A stretch of DNA of 64,000 bases from Opitutaceae bacterium (GTDB taxonomy: Bacteria > Verrucomicrobiota > Verrucomicrobiia > Opitutales > Opitutaceae). Of this stretch, positions 42,508 to 53,453 are shown piece after piece. The stretch lies in contig JANQKV010000001.1 of the NCBI GenBank assembly GCA_028280945.1, positions 62,001 through 126,000 on the forward strand. Reading direction: 5' to 3'. A program made the position numbers and the translations under genes. Within the stretch, counting starts at the first letter, position 1. Every line of letters begins with the position of its first letter. The notes below the pieces were generated by a model. That model was not told where the DNA came from and did not search any database. It saw only the letters and a program-made list of their open reading frames with translations.

Positions 42508-44214
42508 ATGCCGCTCGGAAAGATTCAGACCCAGATTGTAAACGCCCTGTTTGAGGCGGATCGCCTCGACGCCGACAAACGCCAAACCATCGCCGACACT
42601 CCGGATGAATTGACGGGCAACCAGCTCGACAAACTTCTGTTGGATGAGTTCGGCATCACGCCGTTTCAGCTGCAGGTTGCCAAGGGCAAGGCTTTTAAAT
42701 TGGCGCCCTACAACGTGGGGCGCTACCAGGTCCACAGCGGCACGTTTGAACGGGTGCCCCAGGAGTTTTGCAAGGAGCATCGCGTCATGCCGGTGGGCGA
42801 GGTGGGAGAACTGCTGCTCGTGGCGGTGGCTAATCCCTTCGACGTCACCTTGCCGGGCAAGATTCGCGAGATGTGCGGCTTGGAAGTGGTGCGCCTGCTC
42901 GGGCAGGAATCCGACATCCTGGAGAAGTTTGCGAAGGAGGAGGTCGAACCCACTGATTTTGCCGACGTGGTCGACGCCATCGGCATGGAGTTTGCGCCGG
43001 ATGCGGAACTCAGTGACGAAGACCTCACCGACGAGGAAAGCGGCCCGATCATCGACCTGGCAAATCGCGTCATCGAGGACGCTTATTTTGCGGGCACGTC
43101 CGACATTCACATCGAGCCTTGGGAGCATGAAGTCATTGTGCGTTACCGGATCGACGGCGTGTGTCAGGAGAAGTTGCGGTTGCCGTCAAAGGTGGGCCCG
43201 GCCTTGGTCGCCCGCCTCAAGATCATGTGCAATCTTGACATCGCGGAGCGGCGCATGCCGCAGGATGGCCGTATTGTGTTCAAGCAATACACGCGCAAGG
43301 GCATCGACATCGACCTGCGTGTTTCGACGGCGCCGCTCAATCACGGCGAGGGTGTGGTCATGCGTATTCTGGACAAGCAAAAGTCGACGTTGCCCATGGA
43401 CGCGCTCGGATTCTCCGAGGAAAACCTAAGTCGTTACCGGGAGGCCATCGAGGCGCCCTATGGCATGATCCTGCACTGTGGCCCGACCGGTTCGGGCAAG
43501 TCGATGACGTTGTATTCCGCGCTCAACGAAATCAACTCGCCCGAGTTTGTGATTCGCACTGCCGAAGACCCGATCGAATACACGTTGGCCGGGATTAACC
43601 AGATGCAGATGCACCGCCAGATCGGGCTTACGTTCGCCACCGCGCTGCGCGCATTTTTGCGGCAGGACCCCGACATTATTCTGGTGGGCGAGATTCGCGA
43701 CCGGGAAACCGCCAACATCGCGGTCGAAGCGGCTCTTACGGGCCACTTGTTGATCTCCACCCTGCACACCAACGATGCTCCGTCCACGGTTGCCCGTCTC
43801 ACGGACATGGGAGTGGAACCGTTCATGATTTCGTCATCACTGGTCTGTGTATGTGCCCAGCGTTTGATGCGGCGCGTCTGCAAACAATGCCGGCAGTCCA
43901 TCGAACCGGAGGGGCGGAAAAAAGCCGTGCTGGAGGCGGCCTTGGGCTGGAGCGGTCCCATTTTTGACGCCAACCCCAAGGGTTGCCCAAAGTGCAACCA
44001 CTCGGGCTACAAGGGCCGGGTGGGCGTTCACGAGTTGATGACCACCAACGAGCAACTTGTGGAGGCCATCAATAAGGAAGAGGATTCGGCGGTGCTGAAA
44101 AAAATTTGCCAGGAAAACGGCATGAAAACCCTGCACCAGGACTCCATGCTCAAGGTCAAGGAAGGCATTACCACCATCGAAGAGGCACTCGCCACCGTGC
44201 CACCCGACCTCTAA
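42508..44214 (+). CDS. GspE/PilB-family type II secretion / type IV pilus assembly ATPase
   Basis: A 568-residue hexameric motor ATPase. N-terminal T2SSE_N-type domain (about residues 1-150), then the catalytic core: Walker [16 protein letters not shown] near residue 330, Asp box, Walker [17 protein letters not shown] near 390, His box [14 protein letters not shown] near 423, and a tetracysteine zinc motif (CKQCRQ ... [12 protein letters not shown], about 458-500). It powers extension of a pseudopilus or pilus. No other secretion gene lies in the window, so GspE versus PilB is open. It overlaps the convergent membrane-protein gene by 4 bases. Confidence 0.92.
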   Translation: MPLGKIQTQIVNALFEADRLDADKRQTIADTPDELTGNQLDKLLLDEFGITPFQLQVAKGKAFKLAPYNVGRYQVHSGTFERVPQEFCKEHRVMPVGEVGELLLVAVANPFDVTLPGKIREMCGLEVVRLLGQESDILEKFAKEEVEPTDFADVVDAIGMEFAPDAELSDEDLTDEESGPIIDLANRVIEDAYFAGTSDIHIEPWEHEVIVRYRIDGVCQEKLRLPSKVGPALVARLKIMCNLDIAERRMPQDGRIVFKQYTRKGIDIDLRVSTAPLNHGEGVVMRILDKQKSTLPMDALGFSEENLSRYREAIEAPYGMILHCGPTGSGKSMTLYSALNEINSPEFVIRTAEDPIEYTLAGINQMQMHRQIGLTFATALRAFLRQDPDIILVGEIRDRETANIAVEAALTGHLLISTLHTNDAPSTVARLTDMGVEPFMISSSLVCVCAQRLMRRVCKQCRQSIEPEGRKKAVLEAALGWSGPIFDANPKGCPKCNHSGYKGRVGVHELMTTNEQLVEAINKEEDSAVLKKICQENGMKTLHQDSMLKVKEGITTIEEALATVPPDL

Positions 44215-44639
44215 GCCACCGCAGGGTCGGCCGGGTCTTCCCCGGTCACCAAGTCGTGGCGACACCGCCATTCAATCATGGCCAATCCGCCGACAAAAAG
44301 GGCTTCCCCGGCGAGGTGAAGGAGACCCCAGATTCGAGCTTCGTTGAGAAAAAGAGCGAAGAGAGCGGCGCAGATAAGGGCCCAGGTGCCGTTGCCCACC
44401 ACGAGGAGAGCAATCAACTGGGGCTCGCGGCGGCGTTTTCGGGCGAGTGAAAATGAGTAGGCTCCGGCTCCACAATTCGCCAGAGCCACGAACAAGACCA
44501 ACCCGGACGGCAATCCATACCAGTCGCTCAGCCAAGGCATGAGCGCCAACATGCCAAGCCCCACGGAAGTCCCTGCCAGGCAGTCGAACCACAGCAGATG
44601 CTTAATCCAAGGAGGGCGGACAGATGTTGAGTCACTCAT
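44211..44639 (-). CDS. Small integral membrane protein, function unknown
   Basis: A 142-residue protein with four hydrophobic segments (about residues 12-33, 41-60, 72-91 and 98-117), hence probably inner membrane. I chose the ATG at 44639 ([19 protein letters not shown]); the open frame extends upstream but without similarity to a membrane protein. No known motif. It stands alone on the minus strand, its stop overlapping that of the secretion ATPase. Confidence 0.72.
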   Translation of the reverse strand: MSDSTSVRPPWIKHLLWFDCLAGTSVGLGMLALMPWLSDWYGLPSGLVLFVALANCGAGAYSFSLARKRRREPQLIALLVVGNGTWALICAALFALFLNEARIWGLLHLAGEALFVGGLAMIEWRCRHDLVTGEDPADPAVA

Positions 44640-44786
44640 GCTGAAATATCCGTGCCAATTTGGCTTTGGAGCCGGGCTCGAACCGAACCCGGCCGTTGCC
44701 GGAATGCAAAAGCGGGCGGTCAAAAAAACCTTGGATATTGTTTTTGCTGAAAGAAATTGCCGCTTTGGTGCGTTTCAGGTGGCAGT

Positions 44787-45251
44787 ATGTGGATGGCAAC
44801 CACGCTCAAGCACCTGATTGTCGACGGCAATAATGTCGGCCGGGCGTGGGGCGATACCGGCAAACTCTGGCGTCGGGATCCGGAAGCGGCCCGTTCCCAA
44901 GTGATCGAAACCGTCAAGGTGTGGCATGACGCCATGGGTTGGCGGGTATCGATCGTGTTTGATGGCCGGGGCGCTGAACTCGACGTTTCGCATCCCACGA
45001 CTGATAGCACATTTGTGGTCGCTTTTTCACCCACGGGAGTGACGGCCGATTCCATCATCGAACAGTGGGTGGGGAATTCGCGGGATGCCGCCGATTGTGT
45101 GGTTGTCACTGCCGATCGCGAATTGCGCGATACCGTGAGTGCTCTCGGAGCCGACACAATCGGCTCTCAAGAACTGCGCAATTGGATCCAGCGCGCCGAG
45201 GAAGGGGCCCAACGCACGATCGATCGATTGCGAAAAACACAAGAGGGCTGA
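44787..45251 (+). CDS. NYN-domain (PIN-like) putative ribonuclease
   Basis: A 154-residue protein that is all NYN domain, related to YacP/Rae1. The acidic residues expected at the metal site are present: HLIVDGNNVGRAW near residue 8, VSIVFDGRG near 52, and VVVTADRELRDTV near 107. Rae1 of Bacillus subtilis cuts mRNA on the ribosome; other members process RNA in different ways, so the exact role is unknown. The start is one of two ATGs (44787, 44793). It lies 3 bases before the DUF2851 gene. Confidence 0.82.
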   Translation: MWMATTLKHLIVDGNNVGRAWGDTGKLWRRDPEAARSQVIETVKVWHDAMGWRVSIVFDGRGAELDVSHPTTDSTFVVAFSPTGVTADSIIEQWVGNSRDAADCVVVTADRELRDTVSALGADTIGSQELRNWIQRAEEGAQRTIDRLRKTQEG

Positions 45252-45254
45252 TCG

Positions 45255-46487
45255 TTGTCGGAAGCCGGGACACACGTCGAAGAGGTCCAGGGACTTTACG
45301 GCCCCTTCCATTTTCCCGAACTGCTTCTGCAAAAGATATGGGCTGAGCAGTCTTTCAATCGACAGGATCTGCGAACGGAGAGCGGCGAACCGATCAAGCT
45401 CATCAAAGCGGGGCGGTGGAACCGGCGAGGTGGTCCTGATTTTCAGCAGGCGGAAATCGAGATTGGGGGGGAAGTCCATCATGGTCACGTGGAGCTGCAC
45501 CTTTACGAACATGACTGGCGGACTCATCAACACGTCTCCGATTCCGCTTATGATGACGTGGTCCTTCATGTCGTTTTGTTTCCCGGTCGGCAAAAGACCT
45601 CCCGCGGGGCCGGGGGACGACACATCCCGATTCTGGTGCTGTTGCCCCATCTCTGGCATGATCTGGAGGAATATGCGGCCGATGCGGCCGTGTCCGCGAT
45701 TGCCCAATGGCCGGCGGATCTAGTGGCGCAGGTCTGGCTCGAACTGAGCCCTTCCGAATGCCGCAGTCGAATCCTCGCGGAGGCTCGTGGGCGGTGGCGG
45801 GGAAAAGTGCACTATGCCCGGCAGCGTATCAAGAAACTGGGTTGGCAATCCGCCTGCCACCACAACGCGCTCGAGATCCTGGGTTACCGATTCAACCGCA
45901 CTCCGATGTTGGCGGTGGCAACCGCGTGGCCTTTGCCCGAATGGACCAACGGTCGCGTCGACTTAGAACAGGTTTGGTTGAGTCAGACCGAACGATGGCA
46001 TCTGGCCGCAGTCCGTCCGGCAAACCACCCGCGCCGCCGTCTTGCGGCTTATGCAGCTTGGATCCAGACTGGCGGCGATTGGCCCGAGAGGTTGCGCACT
46101 GCAGGCGAGAAATGGCCCCCAATCTCCGACAATCTGGCCCCTGGCTCAGACATCGCGGAACTGCGTCGAGGTCTGGCCATGAAACACCAATGGCAAACCG
46201 TCATGGAGTATCTGGGCGCGGCACCTGCGATAGCGCGGCCGAGGGCGGACAACCTTTGGGGCGATGGACTGCTTCCACTTCTGGCCGCGGCGGGATTCCT
46301 CGAAGAGGCCACGGCATTTCTCTGGTGGTATGCCGGTTGGCCGGGGGATCAGGCCGCGCGGCTGGCACAGGCGGCGAAGCTTGCGGGCATCGCTGATGGG
46401 CGGCGTAACCCTCTGGCTTGGGGGCATGTGCAGGGCTTGATTGGCCAACAGCTTGCCGTTGCGGCCCCACCGGGGAGGGGGACTTGA
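45255..46487 (+). CDS. DUF2851 family protein
   Basis: A 410-residue protein of the DUF2851 family, found in Bacteroidetes, Verrucomicrobia and neighbours. Recognised by [20 protein letters not shown] near residue 55 and by [28 protein letters not shown] immediately after; the pattern G-P-D-F...E-x-H resembles a nuclease active site, but that is only a resemblance. The rest is helical. It starts at TTG (45255). The stop overlaps a TTGACA that may be the nusA promoter. Confidence 0.85.
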   Translation: MSEAGTHVEEVQGLYGPFHFPELLLQKIWAEQSFNRQDLRTESGEPIKLIKAGRWNRRGGPDFQQAEIEIGGEVHHGHVELHLYEHDWRTHQHVSDSAYDDVVLHVVLFPGRQKTSRGAGGRHIPILVLLPHLWHDLEEYAADAAVSAIAQWPADLVAQVWLELSPSECRSRILAEARGRWRGKVHYARQRIKKLGWQSACHHNALEILGYRFNRTPMLAVATAWPLPEWTNGRVDLEQVWLSQTERWHLAAVRPANHPRRRLAAYAAWIQTGGDWPERLRTAGEKWPPISDNLAPGSDIAELRRGLAMKHQWQTVMEYLGAAPAIARPRADNLWGDGLLPLLAAAGFLEEATAFLWWYAGWPGDQAARLAQAAKLAGIADGRRNPLAWGHVQGLIGQQLAVAAPPGRGT

Positions 46488-46513
46488 CATCCGTTTTGCG
46501 CGAGGGGTAGCGT
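46484..46513 (+). promoter_or_regulatory. Probable nusA operon promoter
   Basis: A consensus -35 TTGACA (46484-46489), overlapping the DUF2851 stop codon, is followed after 18 bp by TAGCGT (46508-46513), a weak -10. Transcription would start near 46520, about 85 bases before nusA and upstream of the terminator at 46546. No comparable promoter is visible between that terminator and the nusA start. Confidence 0.5.
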
Positions 46514-46545
46514 CTTCCCTCACATTTTCAGTTCGCACGTCTGAA

Positions 46546-46571
46546 GGTGGGCCATTGGCCCGCCTTTTTTT
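46546..46571 (+). terminator. Intrinsic terminator in the nusA leader
   Basis: An 8-bp stem GGTGGGCC / GGCCCGCC (one G-T pair) with a 3-base loop, followed by seven T. It ends 34 bases before the nusA ATG. It may simply end the DUF2851 transcript, or act as an attenuator for transcripts starting at the promoter upstream. Confidence 0.85.
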
Positions 46572-46605
46572 AGCCACAAATTTTTCCACCACCCTCACAA
46601 ACCCA

Positions 46606-47838
46606 ATGAGCAGCGAAATCCTCACCGTCCTGGAATACATGGAGAAGGAAAAGGGCATTGAACGCGCCGATATGATTTCGGCGATCGTCAATGCCATCAA
46701 AACTGCCGCCCAAAAGGGCGTGAATTCCGGGCAGGAGCTAAAGATCGAGATCGACCCGAAAAACGGCAAGATGCACGCGTGGTCGCTGCTCAAAGTCGTT
46801 GATTCCGTGAGTGATCCGAAGACCGAGATTCATCTCGAAAAGGCCAGCATTCTCCAACCGGGCATCATGCTGGGTGAGTTCATCGAAAAGGAAATCGATC
46901 CCGCCTACCTCGGTCGCATCGCCGCCCAGACCGCTCGCCAAGCGATCATGCAGAAGCTGCGGCAGTTCGAAAAGGATCGGATCTACGACGACTTCAAGGA
47001 CATGGTCGGCAACATCGTCACCGGCACCGTCCGCCGTCGTGAGCGCAATGATATCTATGTCGACATCGGCAAGGCCGAGGCGCTCCTGATGGGGCGCGAA
47101 CAAGTGCCCGGCGAGGAGTATTCGCCCGGCGATCGCATCCGGTGCTTGCTGGCAGAGATCGCCAGCACACCGCGAGGCCCCGAACTTATCCTGACCCGAT
47201 CCAGTCCGCGTTTTGTGCGCCGCCTGTTTGAACTCGAGGTAACCGAGATCGCGGATGGTACGGTTGAGATCGAGGCCTTTGCCCGTGAGCCCGGTTACCG
47301 CACCAAGATGGCTGTGATTTCCAATGATCCGAAGGTCGACCCCGTGGGTGCCTGTGTCGGTGCCCGCGGCGCCCGGGTGAAGTCCATCGTCCGTGAGCTC
47401 AACGGCGAGAAGATCGATATCATCAATTATTTCGAGGATCCGGAACAGATGATCTATGAGGCCCTTAAGCCGGCCGTGCCACGCGAAATTCGGATCGATG
47501 AGCGCGACCGCCGCATCCTTCTGCGCGTGCATGAGGACGACCTCGCCATCGCCATTGGCCGCAAGGGGCAAAACGCCCGTTTGACCTCCCGACTCATCGG
47601 TTGGCGTATCGACATCGAGGAGTGGAAGGAAGAGACGGTTGACGCGCAGGACGAGGCCACCAAGCGCCTTGCCGAGGTGCTTCAGGTCGATGGCGCCATG
47701 GCTGGTCGGCTCATCACCGCGGGTTTTGTTTCCCTTGAGATCTTTGAAGGAGTCGAAGCCGACGACCTCGTGGGTTCCGGATTTACCCCTGAAGAATCAG
47801 CCGATATTCTCGCTAAAGTTGCCGCCGCCCGCGGCTAA
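46606..47838 (+). CDS. nusA: Transcription termination/antitermination factor NusA
   Basis: A 410-residue NusA. N-terminal RNA-polymerase-binding domain ([18 protein letters not shown]), S1 domain (about 132-200, [27 protein letters not shown]), two KH domains ([18 protein letters not shown] near 246, [17 protein letters not shown] near 315), and one C-terminal helix-hairpin-helix-like region (about 355-410). There is only a single C-terminal repeat, unlike the two of E. coli. The ATG at 46606 is the start of the conserved domain. The usual upstream rimP gene is absent; DUF2851 lies there instead. Confidence 0.96.
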   Translation: MSSEILTVLEYMEKEKGIERADMISAIVNAIKTAAQKGVNSGQELKIEIDPKNGKMHAWSLLKVVDSVSDPKTEIHLEKASILQPGIMLGEFIEKEIDPAYLGRIAAQTARQAIMQKLRQFEKDRIYDDFKDMVGNIVTGTVRRRERNDIYVDIGKAEALLMGREQVPGEEYSPGDRIRCLLAEIASTPRGPELILTRSSPRFVRRLFELEVTEIADGTVEIEAFAREPGYRTKMAVISNDPKVDPVGACVGARGARVKSIVRELNGEKIDIINYFEDPEQMIYEALKPAVPREIRIDERDRRILLRVHEDDLAIAIGRKGQNARLTSRLIGWRIDIEEWKEETVDAQDEATKRLAEVLQVDGAMAGRLITAGFVSLEIFEGVEADDLVGSGFTPEESADILAKVAAARG

Positions 47839-47900
47839 ACCGATTATCCCGTCGTTCCCAAGCCCAAGCCTACCGTTTCCGATCGCCCGCCTTTCCCTGT

Positions 47901-50315
47901 ATGAGCATCCGCATTCACGAACTTGCCAAGAAAATCGGCATGGACAACAAGTCCCTGCTGGCGCTGCTGAAAGAGCGCAACTTCGACGTGAAGACGGCCT
48001 CCAGCACGATCGACAACATCTCCGCGGAGGCACTCGTGGAGGAGCTGGCCAAACCGGAAGAACCGGCTCCCGCCGCCGAAGCTCCGGCAGCCAAGTCCGC
48101 TCCGCCGCCCGCCCCGCCTCCTCCGGCCCCGGGAACTCCTCCCAAGGTCAACATTCCCTCCGGCGTGTTTGTTAAAAGTCCGGAAGATATTGAGCGCGAG
48201 AAAGCGGAAAAGGCTGCCGCGGAAGCAGCGGAAAAAGCCGCCAAGGCTGAAGCCGCCGCCGCAGCCAGCGCCGCCCGGGCAACTCCGCCTCCTCCTCCCG
48301 CACCCGCTCCCAGAACTCCGGTGAGCCCCGCGCCGGTAAACGCCCCTCCGCCCCCTCCTCCCCAGGTGTCCCGCCCTGCTCCCGTAGCCCCGCCACCTGC
48401 GCCGGCCCGTCCGGCACCTGCGCCGACGCCACCGCCTCCCGTCACCAAAGGTCCCGCGAAACCTGCCGCTCCTGCTATCCCTTCGGCACCCGCCGCCGCA
48501 CCGGTGGAAGAGGGCGAAATCGGCACGGTCCAGGTCAAGCCACCGATCATCGTGCGCGAATTTGCCGGGGTGCTCGGTCTCAAGCCCTTCAAACTGATTT
48601 CCGAGCTCATGGAGCAGGGGATCTTTGCCTCGATGAACCAAACCATCGAGGAGCAGGTCGCCGTCGACCTTGCCGCCAAGCACAATATTATCCTCGAAAT
48701 CAAGCACCGCGGTGAAAGCCAGGTGCAGGAGGAAAAATCCGAAGAAGAGGTCAAACTCGAGCGCGAGATTCACGAGGCTGAAGAGGAGGAGCGCAATCTG
48801 GAGCTGCGCCCGCCGGTCGTCTGCATTCTGGGGCACGTCGACCACGGCAAGACCTCTTTGCTCGACACGATTCGCAAGGCCAACGTGGTGTCGGGAGAGG
48901 CCGGTGGAATCACCCAACACATCGGTGCGTATCAGGTAAACAAGGACGACAACCTCATCACGTTCCTCGACACCCCCGGCCACGCCGCCTTCAACAAAAT
49001 GCGGGCGCGCGGTGCCCAAGTCACCGACATCGCGATTCTGGTCGTGGCGGCCGACGACGGTTTCATGCCGCAGACCGACGAGGCGCTCAAATACATCAAG
49101 CAGGCCGGTGTCACTTTGATTGTGGCGGTCAACAAGATGGATGTTCCGGGCGCCAATCTGGATCAGGTGAAAACCATGATGCAGCAACGCGACATCGCTT
49201 CCGAGGACTGGGGCGGCCAGACGGTCACCGTGCCGGTTTCGGCCCTCAAGGGGGATGGCATCGATGAGCTGCTCGAAATGATTTCCCTCCAGGCTGAGGT
49301 CTTGGAGCTCAAGGCCAATCCCCGGGCCGAGGCCTCCGGTGTGGTGGTTGAATCCCAGGTCGAAATCGGCAAGGGGGCACTCGCCACCGTGATCGTGCAG
49401 CGCGGCACGTTGAAGGTCGGTGACGCAATCATTTGTGGCAAGGAGTGGGCCAAGGTCCGCGCCATGTTTGACGACAAGGGCAAAAACGTGAAGTCGGCTC
49501 CGCCTTCCACTCCCGTGCGGGTCATCGGCTGGTCAGGCCCTCCCGACAGCGGCGCAACCTTCCAAGTGGTCAAAAACGCCCGCACCGCCGAAAACATGGC
49601 GGAGGAACGTGCCGACGAACTCAAGAAACAGGTCACCACCAAGGCGGCCGAGCCGAAGGAGGTTTCCGTGGAAGCCCTCTTTGCCAACATTGCCGCCACC
49701 CAGGCGAAGACGCTTAAGCTCGTGATCAAGAGCGACGTTTATGGTTCCGCGGAAGCCGTGCGCGGAATGATCGAGGGCATCCAAAGCGAAAAAGTCTCCG
49801 CCGAGATCGTCGCCAACGAGGTCGGCATGGTCACCAAGACCGATGTGCAGCGGGCGAGCGCGGCCGGCGCCACCATCATCGCCTTCAACACGAAGTTGGA
49901 AAATGGCGTCACTCCCCAGGCCAAGCATCATGGTGTCACCATCGAGTCCTTTAGCATCATCTACGAGCTGACTGACCGGGTCCGCGAGATGATGGCTGAC
50001 CTTCTCGATCCGGAGGAGAAGGAGGTCAAGCTTGGCGCGGCCGAGGTTCGCGAAGTCTTTCCACTGGCCAAGGGTTTTGTGGCCGGCTGTCTTGTCACCG
50101 AAGGCAAGATCATTCGCAACGCCGCCGCTCGCGTGCGCCGCGGCAAGGAGGTCGTCTACGAGGGCAAGGTCAACACGCTCAAACGCTTCAAGGACGATGC
50201 GAACGAGATCCGTGCGGGCCTCGAATGCGGTATCAAGATCGACGATTACAACGGCTACGAGAAGGGCGATGTGATCGAGATCTACGAAATTCAAAAAGTC
50301 CGCGCGTCGCTTTGA
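47901..50315 (+). CDS. infB: Translation initiation factor IF-2
   Basis: An 804-residue IF-2, the GTPase that places fMet-tRNA on the 30S subunit. Residues 1-45 are an IF2_N domain ([20 protein letters not shown]); about 50-200 is a long Pro/Ala-rich linker; a second IF2_N-like region ([21 protein letters not shown]) follows near 215. G domain: [12 protein letters not shown] near 311, DTPGHAAFN near 356, NKMDVPGAN near 410; the C-terminal beta barrels end [19 protein letters not shown]. Transcribed with nusA. Confidence 0.97.
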   Translation: MSIRIHELAKKIGMDNKSLLALLKERNFDVKTASSTIDNISAEALVEELAKPEEPAPAAEAPAAKSAPPPAPPPPAPGTPPKVNIPSGVFVKSPEDIEREKAEKAAAEAAEKAAKAEAAAAASAARATPPPPPAPAPRTPVSPAPVNAPPPPPPQVSRPAPVAPPPAPARPAPAPTPPPPVTKGPAKPAAPAIPSAPAAAPVEEGEIGTVQVKPPIIVREFAGVLGLKPFKLISELMEQGIFASMNQTIEEQVAVDLAAKHNIILEIKHRGESQVQEEKSEEEVKLEREIHEAEEEERNLELRPPVVCILGHVDHGKTSLLDTIRKANVVSGEAGGITQHIGAYQVNKDDNLITFLDTPGHAAFNKMRARGAQVTDIAILVVAADDGFMPQTDEALKYIKQAGVTLIVAVNKMDVPGANLDQVKTMMQQRDIASEDWGGQTVTVPVSALKGDGIDELLEMISLQAEVLELKANPRAEASGVVVESQVEIGKGALATVIVQRGTLKVGDAIICGKEWAKVRAMFDDKGKNVKSAPPSTPVRVIGWSGPPDSGATFQVVKNARTAENMAEERADELKKQVTTKAAEPKEVSVEALFANIAATQAKTLKLVIKSDVYGSAEAVRGMIEGIQSEKVSAEIVANEVGMVTKTDVQRASAAGATIIAFNTKLENGVTPQAKHHGVTIESFSIIYELTDRVREMMADLLDPEEKEVKLGAAEVREVFPLAKGFVAGCLVTEGKIIRNAAARVRRGKEVVYEGKVNTLKRFKDDANEIRAGLECGIKIDDYNGYEKGDVIEIYEIQKVRASL

Positions 50316-50339
50316 TCGCGTCGGTCGCGAACCGATCCG

Positions 50340-50729
50340 ATGTCGAACCGCACGATTCGTATTGCCGAGCTGGTCCAGCGCGAGCTGGGACAGTATCTGC
50401 ACACCCGTTATCGGCAGGAGGCGGTCATGATCACCGTGGCCGGCGTGCGGGTGGCGCCGGATCTCAAAACCGGACAGATCTTCTTCTCCATTTTTGGCGA
50501 CGCCGACACGGTCGATCGCAAGTTTCGCTGGTTGCAGCACAAGCGTCGCGAAATCCGCCGCGAACTGGCGCAGCGCATCAACATCAAGCACGCACCTGAT
50601 TGGGAGTTTCGGATGGACGAGGCGATCGAGCGGGGCAACCGCGTGCTCGAAATACTCGATGAGATCGACCGCGGCCCGTCTTCCGGCGACGATTCGGTCT
50701 CCCCGTCCTCGAAGGAGGAGCCGGCGTGA
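50340..50729 (+). CDS. rbfA: Ribosome-binding factor A
   Basis: A 129-residue RbfA, a KH-fold cold-shock factor that binds immature 30S subunits and helps process the 16S 5' end. Signature stretches are RIAELVQRELGQYLHTRY, VMITVAGVRVAPDLKTGQIFFS and a Lys/Arg-rich helix, ending MDEAIERGNRVLEILDEI. The acidic, Ser-rich tail is disposable in relatives. It overlaps nrnA by 4 bases (GTGA). Confidence 0.93.
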   Translation: MSNRTIRIAELVQRELGQYLHTRYRQEAVMITVAGVRVAPDLKTGQIFFSIFGDADTVDRKFRWLQHKRREIRRELAQRINIKHAPDWEFRMDEAIERGNRVLEILDEIDRGPSSGDDSVSPSSKEEPA

Positions 50730-51739
50730 GTGAACGATTTGCCGAAGCGAACCTGCTGGGAGGATTCCGCGATTTGCTTGCGGCGATCGATGACCGGGCG
50801 GTGGCCGTGGTCGGTCACGCCCGACCGGATGGCGATTGTATTGGCTCGCAGGTTGCGCTCGCCCGTGTGCTGCGTTCGACGGGAATTGATGCCCGCTGTG
50901 TGAACCCGGACGCTGTGCCGCGCCGACTGGCCTTTGCGGCTGCCGGGGAGGAGTTCACCAACGTTGATGGTTTGGCCGGATTCGACGGCGTTGCGATCTA
51001 CGTGGACTGTGCTGACCAGGATCGTCCGGGAGGTCGCCTGCGCGAGCGGTTTCCCGAGGTGTTGGGAAACATTGACCACCACGTCTCGAATTCGATGTAT
51101 GCGCGGTTCAACTGCGTGTCGGCGACGGCGGCTGCAACCTGCGAGATTCTCGCGGCCGTGTTTCTGGACGCCGGTCTCGAAGTCGACGCCGCGACCGCCC
51201 AGGCACTGTATGCGGGCATCGTTACGGACACGGGCCAGTTCCGGTTTGCTTCGACCACACGCACGACCTTCCAACTTGCGGCGGAGTTGATGGTCCGGGG
51301 AGCAGATCCGGTTTCGGCCGGCTTCGAACTATATGAGCGCGAACCGCTGGGGAAGGTTCAGCTCCTGCAACGTTTTCTGGCCTCCTTCCAAACCGCGGCG
51401 GACGGGCGAATCTGTCTGGGCACGCTGGAGGATGGCGTTTTTGCCGAAACGGGAACCTCCCACGAGGACACCGAGGGCATGGTGGATTATGCCCGGGCCA
51501 TTGATGGTGTTGATATTGGCGGCCTGATCGAGGTGCGTCCGGATGGTATCAAAGCGAGTTTACGGGCCAATGATCCCCGATTTCGGGTGCATGAGGTGGC
51601 GGCGATGTTCAATGGAGGAGGCCACGCCTGCGCGGCGGGACTCAATCAACCCGGTGTCACCTTGGCGGAATTCACTCCTCAACTCATGGCCGCGTTGGAG
51701 GCGCGACTGGCCGAAGTCGATGCCGAGCGGGAGACCTGA
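50726..51739 (+). CDS. DHH-family oligoribonuclease / pAp phosphatase, NrnA-like
   Basis: A 337-residue phosphoesterase with a DHH domain (GHARPDGDCIGSQVALA near residue 30, the aspartates at YVDCAD near 92, NIDHHVSN near 115, and TGQFRFAS near 171) and a DHHA1 domain (FNGGGHACAAG near 292). NrnA degrades short RNAs (nanoRNA) and dephosphorylates pAp. It starts at GTG within the end of rbfA, an arrangement common in the nusA-infB operon of many phyla. Confidence 0.92.
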   Translation: MSERFAEANLLGGFRDLLAAIDDRAVAVVGHARPDGDCIGSQVALARVLRSTGIDARCVNPDAVPRRLAFAAAGEEFTNVDGLAGFDGVAIYVDCADQDRPGGRLRERFPEVLGNIDHHVSNSMYARFNCVSATAAATCEILAAVFLDAGLEVDAATAQALYAGIVTDTGQFRFASTTRTTFQLAAELMVRGADPVSAGFELYEREPLGKVQLLQRFLASFQTAADGRICLGTLEDGVFAETGTSHEDTEGMVDYARAIDGVDIGGLIEVRPDGIKASLRANDPRFRVHEVAAMFNGGGHACAAGLNQPGVTLAEFTPQLMAALEARLAEVDAERET

Positions 51740-51742
51740 TCG

Positions 51743-52468
51743 ATGCTTGGACCACGCAAGGAAATCGAGGGAGTCCTCCTGGTGGACAAACCTACGGACC
51801 ACACGTCCCACGACGTCGTGGCGCGACTGCGGGGCAAGTTGCAAATGAAGCGGATTGGCCATGCCGGCACATTGGATCCTTCGGCCACCGGCCTGCTTAT
51901 CATGCTCATCGGGAAGGCGACCAAGGTGTCCCAATACTTGATGAGTGCCGACAAGGAATACGTCGGCACGGTGAAGCTGGGGGAAGTGACCAACACGCAG
52001 GATGCCGATGGTGAGGTGCTGGAGACCCGTCCCGTGCCCGATCTGTCCGACGAGGGCGTGCAGTCCGCCATGGCCCAGTTTAAGGGAGACCAATACCAGA
52101 TCCCGCCCATGTATTCCGCGATCAAGATCGACGGCGTTCCGCTCTACAAGAAGGCCCGCAAGGGAGAGGACGTGGAGCGTGAACCTCGTTTCATTCGGGT
52201 GATGGATTTCGAGCTTATCCGGTGGGAGTCTCCCGAGCTTGATTTTCGCGTTCACAGCACCAAGGGCACTTACGTGCGGACGCTGGCTCACGACCTCGGG
52301 GACAGGCTGGGCTGCGGGGGGCATTTAAGAAGGCTCCGGCGCACGGCTTCAGGGGAGTTGCGGGTCGATCAGGCCACCTCGCTTGATGAACTGCTCGCCA
52401 TGCCCGTCACCGCCATCCATCAACGGCTGTTGCCGGTGCATCAAGTCGCGCCGCGAATCGCCCTGTGA
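51743..52468 (+). CDS. truB: tRNA pseudouridine(55) synthase
   Basis: A 241-residue TruB, which makes pseudouridine 55 in the T-loop of tRNAs. The catalytic Asp lies in [16 protein letters not shown] near residue 46; [20 protein letters not shown] near 123 and [22 protein letters not shown] near 173 are the other family motifs. It has no C-terminal PUA domain. It begins 3 bases after nrnA and overlaps ribF by 4 bases. Confidence 0.95.
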   Translation: MLGPRKEIEGVLLVDKPTDHTSHDVVARLRGKLQMKRIGHAGTLDPSATGLLIMLIGKATKVSQYLMSADKEYVGTVKLGEVTNTQDADGEVLETRPVPDLSDEGVQSAMAQFKGDQYQIPPMYSAIKIDGVPLYKKARKGEDVEREPRFIRVMDFELIRWESPELDFRVHSTKGTYVRTLAHDLGDRLGCGGHLRRLRRTASGELRVDQATSLDELLAMPVTAIHQRLLPVHQVAPRIAL

Positions 52469-53421
52469 GTTCGTTTCCCTCCCATATTCAAGGATTGGAC
52501 TCGGCGGCGCCCCAGCTGCCGGATCAAGCGGTGCACCTGGCGGTGGGGATGTTCGACGGGGTGCATCTCGGCCACCGCGCGGTGCTTGAAGCGGCGGTGG
52601 TTTCAGCCCGCCGCACCGGCGGTGTGGCGGCGGCACTGACCTTTGATCCGCACCCCAGTCGTCTGCTCCATCCGGACCGGGCGGTGCAATTGATCCAACC
52701 CGTCGACATCAAAGTGGATCGCATGCTCCGGGCGGGATTGGATGCAGTGATCACCCAGACCTTCACCCGGGAGTTTGCGGCGGTCGAGGCGGAGCACTTT
52801 CTGGCCGAATTGAAGTCGGCGTTGCCCCGATTACAGAGCGTCTACGTGGGCGAAAACTGGCGATTTGGCCGCGGGCGCAAGGGCGATATTGCACTGCTGA
52901 ATGAACTGGGCCGGGACAGTGGCTTGCGCGTCTTCAGTGCGCCGCGCGTGAATTTGGACGGGATACCGATCAGCAGCACACGGATTCGGGCCGCCTTGGT
53001 CGAAGGAGACCTTGAACTGGTCAATGCCTTGCTGGGCTATACCTACCGCAGCCGGAGCACAGTCATCGCGGGGCGCCGCCTGGGGCGGACGTTGGGGTTT
53101 CCCACGCTCAATCTGCCTTGGGTCCCCGAGTGTCGGCCCAAATATGGAGTTTATGCCGTCAAAGTCGGCGGAGCGGGGCAGGATGCGACGTGGGAGGGCG
53201 TGGCGAATTATGGGGTTCGGCCGACGGTCGAAACCGAGATCGCGCCGGATCCCCAGTTGGAGGTGCACTTGTTCGAGGACCCACCTTTCGCCACCGGGGC
53301 CGATTTGGTGGTGGACTGGTGCAGTTTCCTACGCAGCGAAAAACGCTTCCGCACCATTGAGGAGCTGCGTGATCAAATTACCATGGACCGTGGTGCCGCC
53401 CGCCGGTGGTTCGAGGGCTGA
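52465..53421 (+). CDS. ribF: Bifunctional riboflavin kinase / FAD synthetase
   Basis: A 318-residue RibF that converts riboflavin to FMN and then to FAD. N-terminal nucleotidyltransferase: [18 protein letters not shown] near residue 28, [10 protein letters not shown] near 58, [17 protein letters not shown] near 130, [10 protein letters not shown] near 170. C-terminal flavokinase: [13 protein letters not shown] near 210 with the Thr-Asn magnesium motif, and YGVRPTVE. It starts at GTG within the end of truB and is the last gene of the operon. Confidence 0.95.
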   Translation: MSSFPSHIQGLDSAAPQLPDQAVHLAVGMFDGVHLGHRAVLEAAVVSARRTGGVAAALTFDPHPSRLLHPDRAVQLIQPVDIKVDRMLRAGLDAVITQTFTREFAAVEAEHFLAELKSALPRLQSVYVGENWRFGRGRKGDIALLNELGRDSGLRVFSAPRVNLDGIPISSTRIRAALVEGDLELVNALLGYTYRSRSTVIAGRRLGRTLGFPTLNLPWVPECRPKYGVYAVKVGGAGQDATWEGVANYGVRPTVETEIAPDPQLEVHLFEDPPFATGADLVVDWCSFLRSEKRFRTIEELRDQITMDRGAARRWFEG

Positions 53422-53453
53422 CCCATGTGGATCGATCCACCGTCGGGTTCCGG

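Noticed and set aside
53427-53440. 14-bp palindrome GTGGATCGATCCAC between ribF and the TonB receptor as a terminator
   Set aside because: No T-run on either side; it may form a hairpin between convergent genes but cannot be called a terminator from sequence alone.
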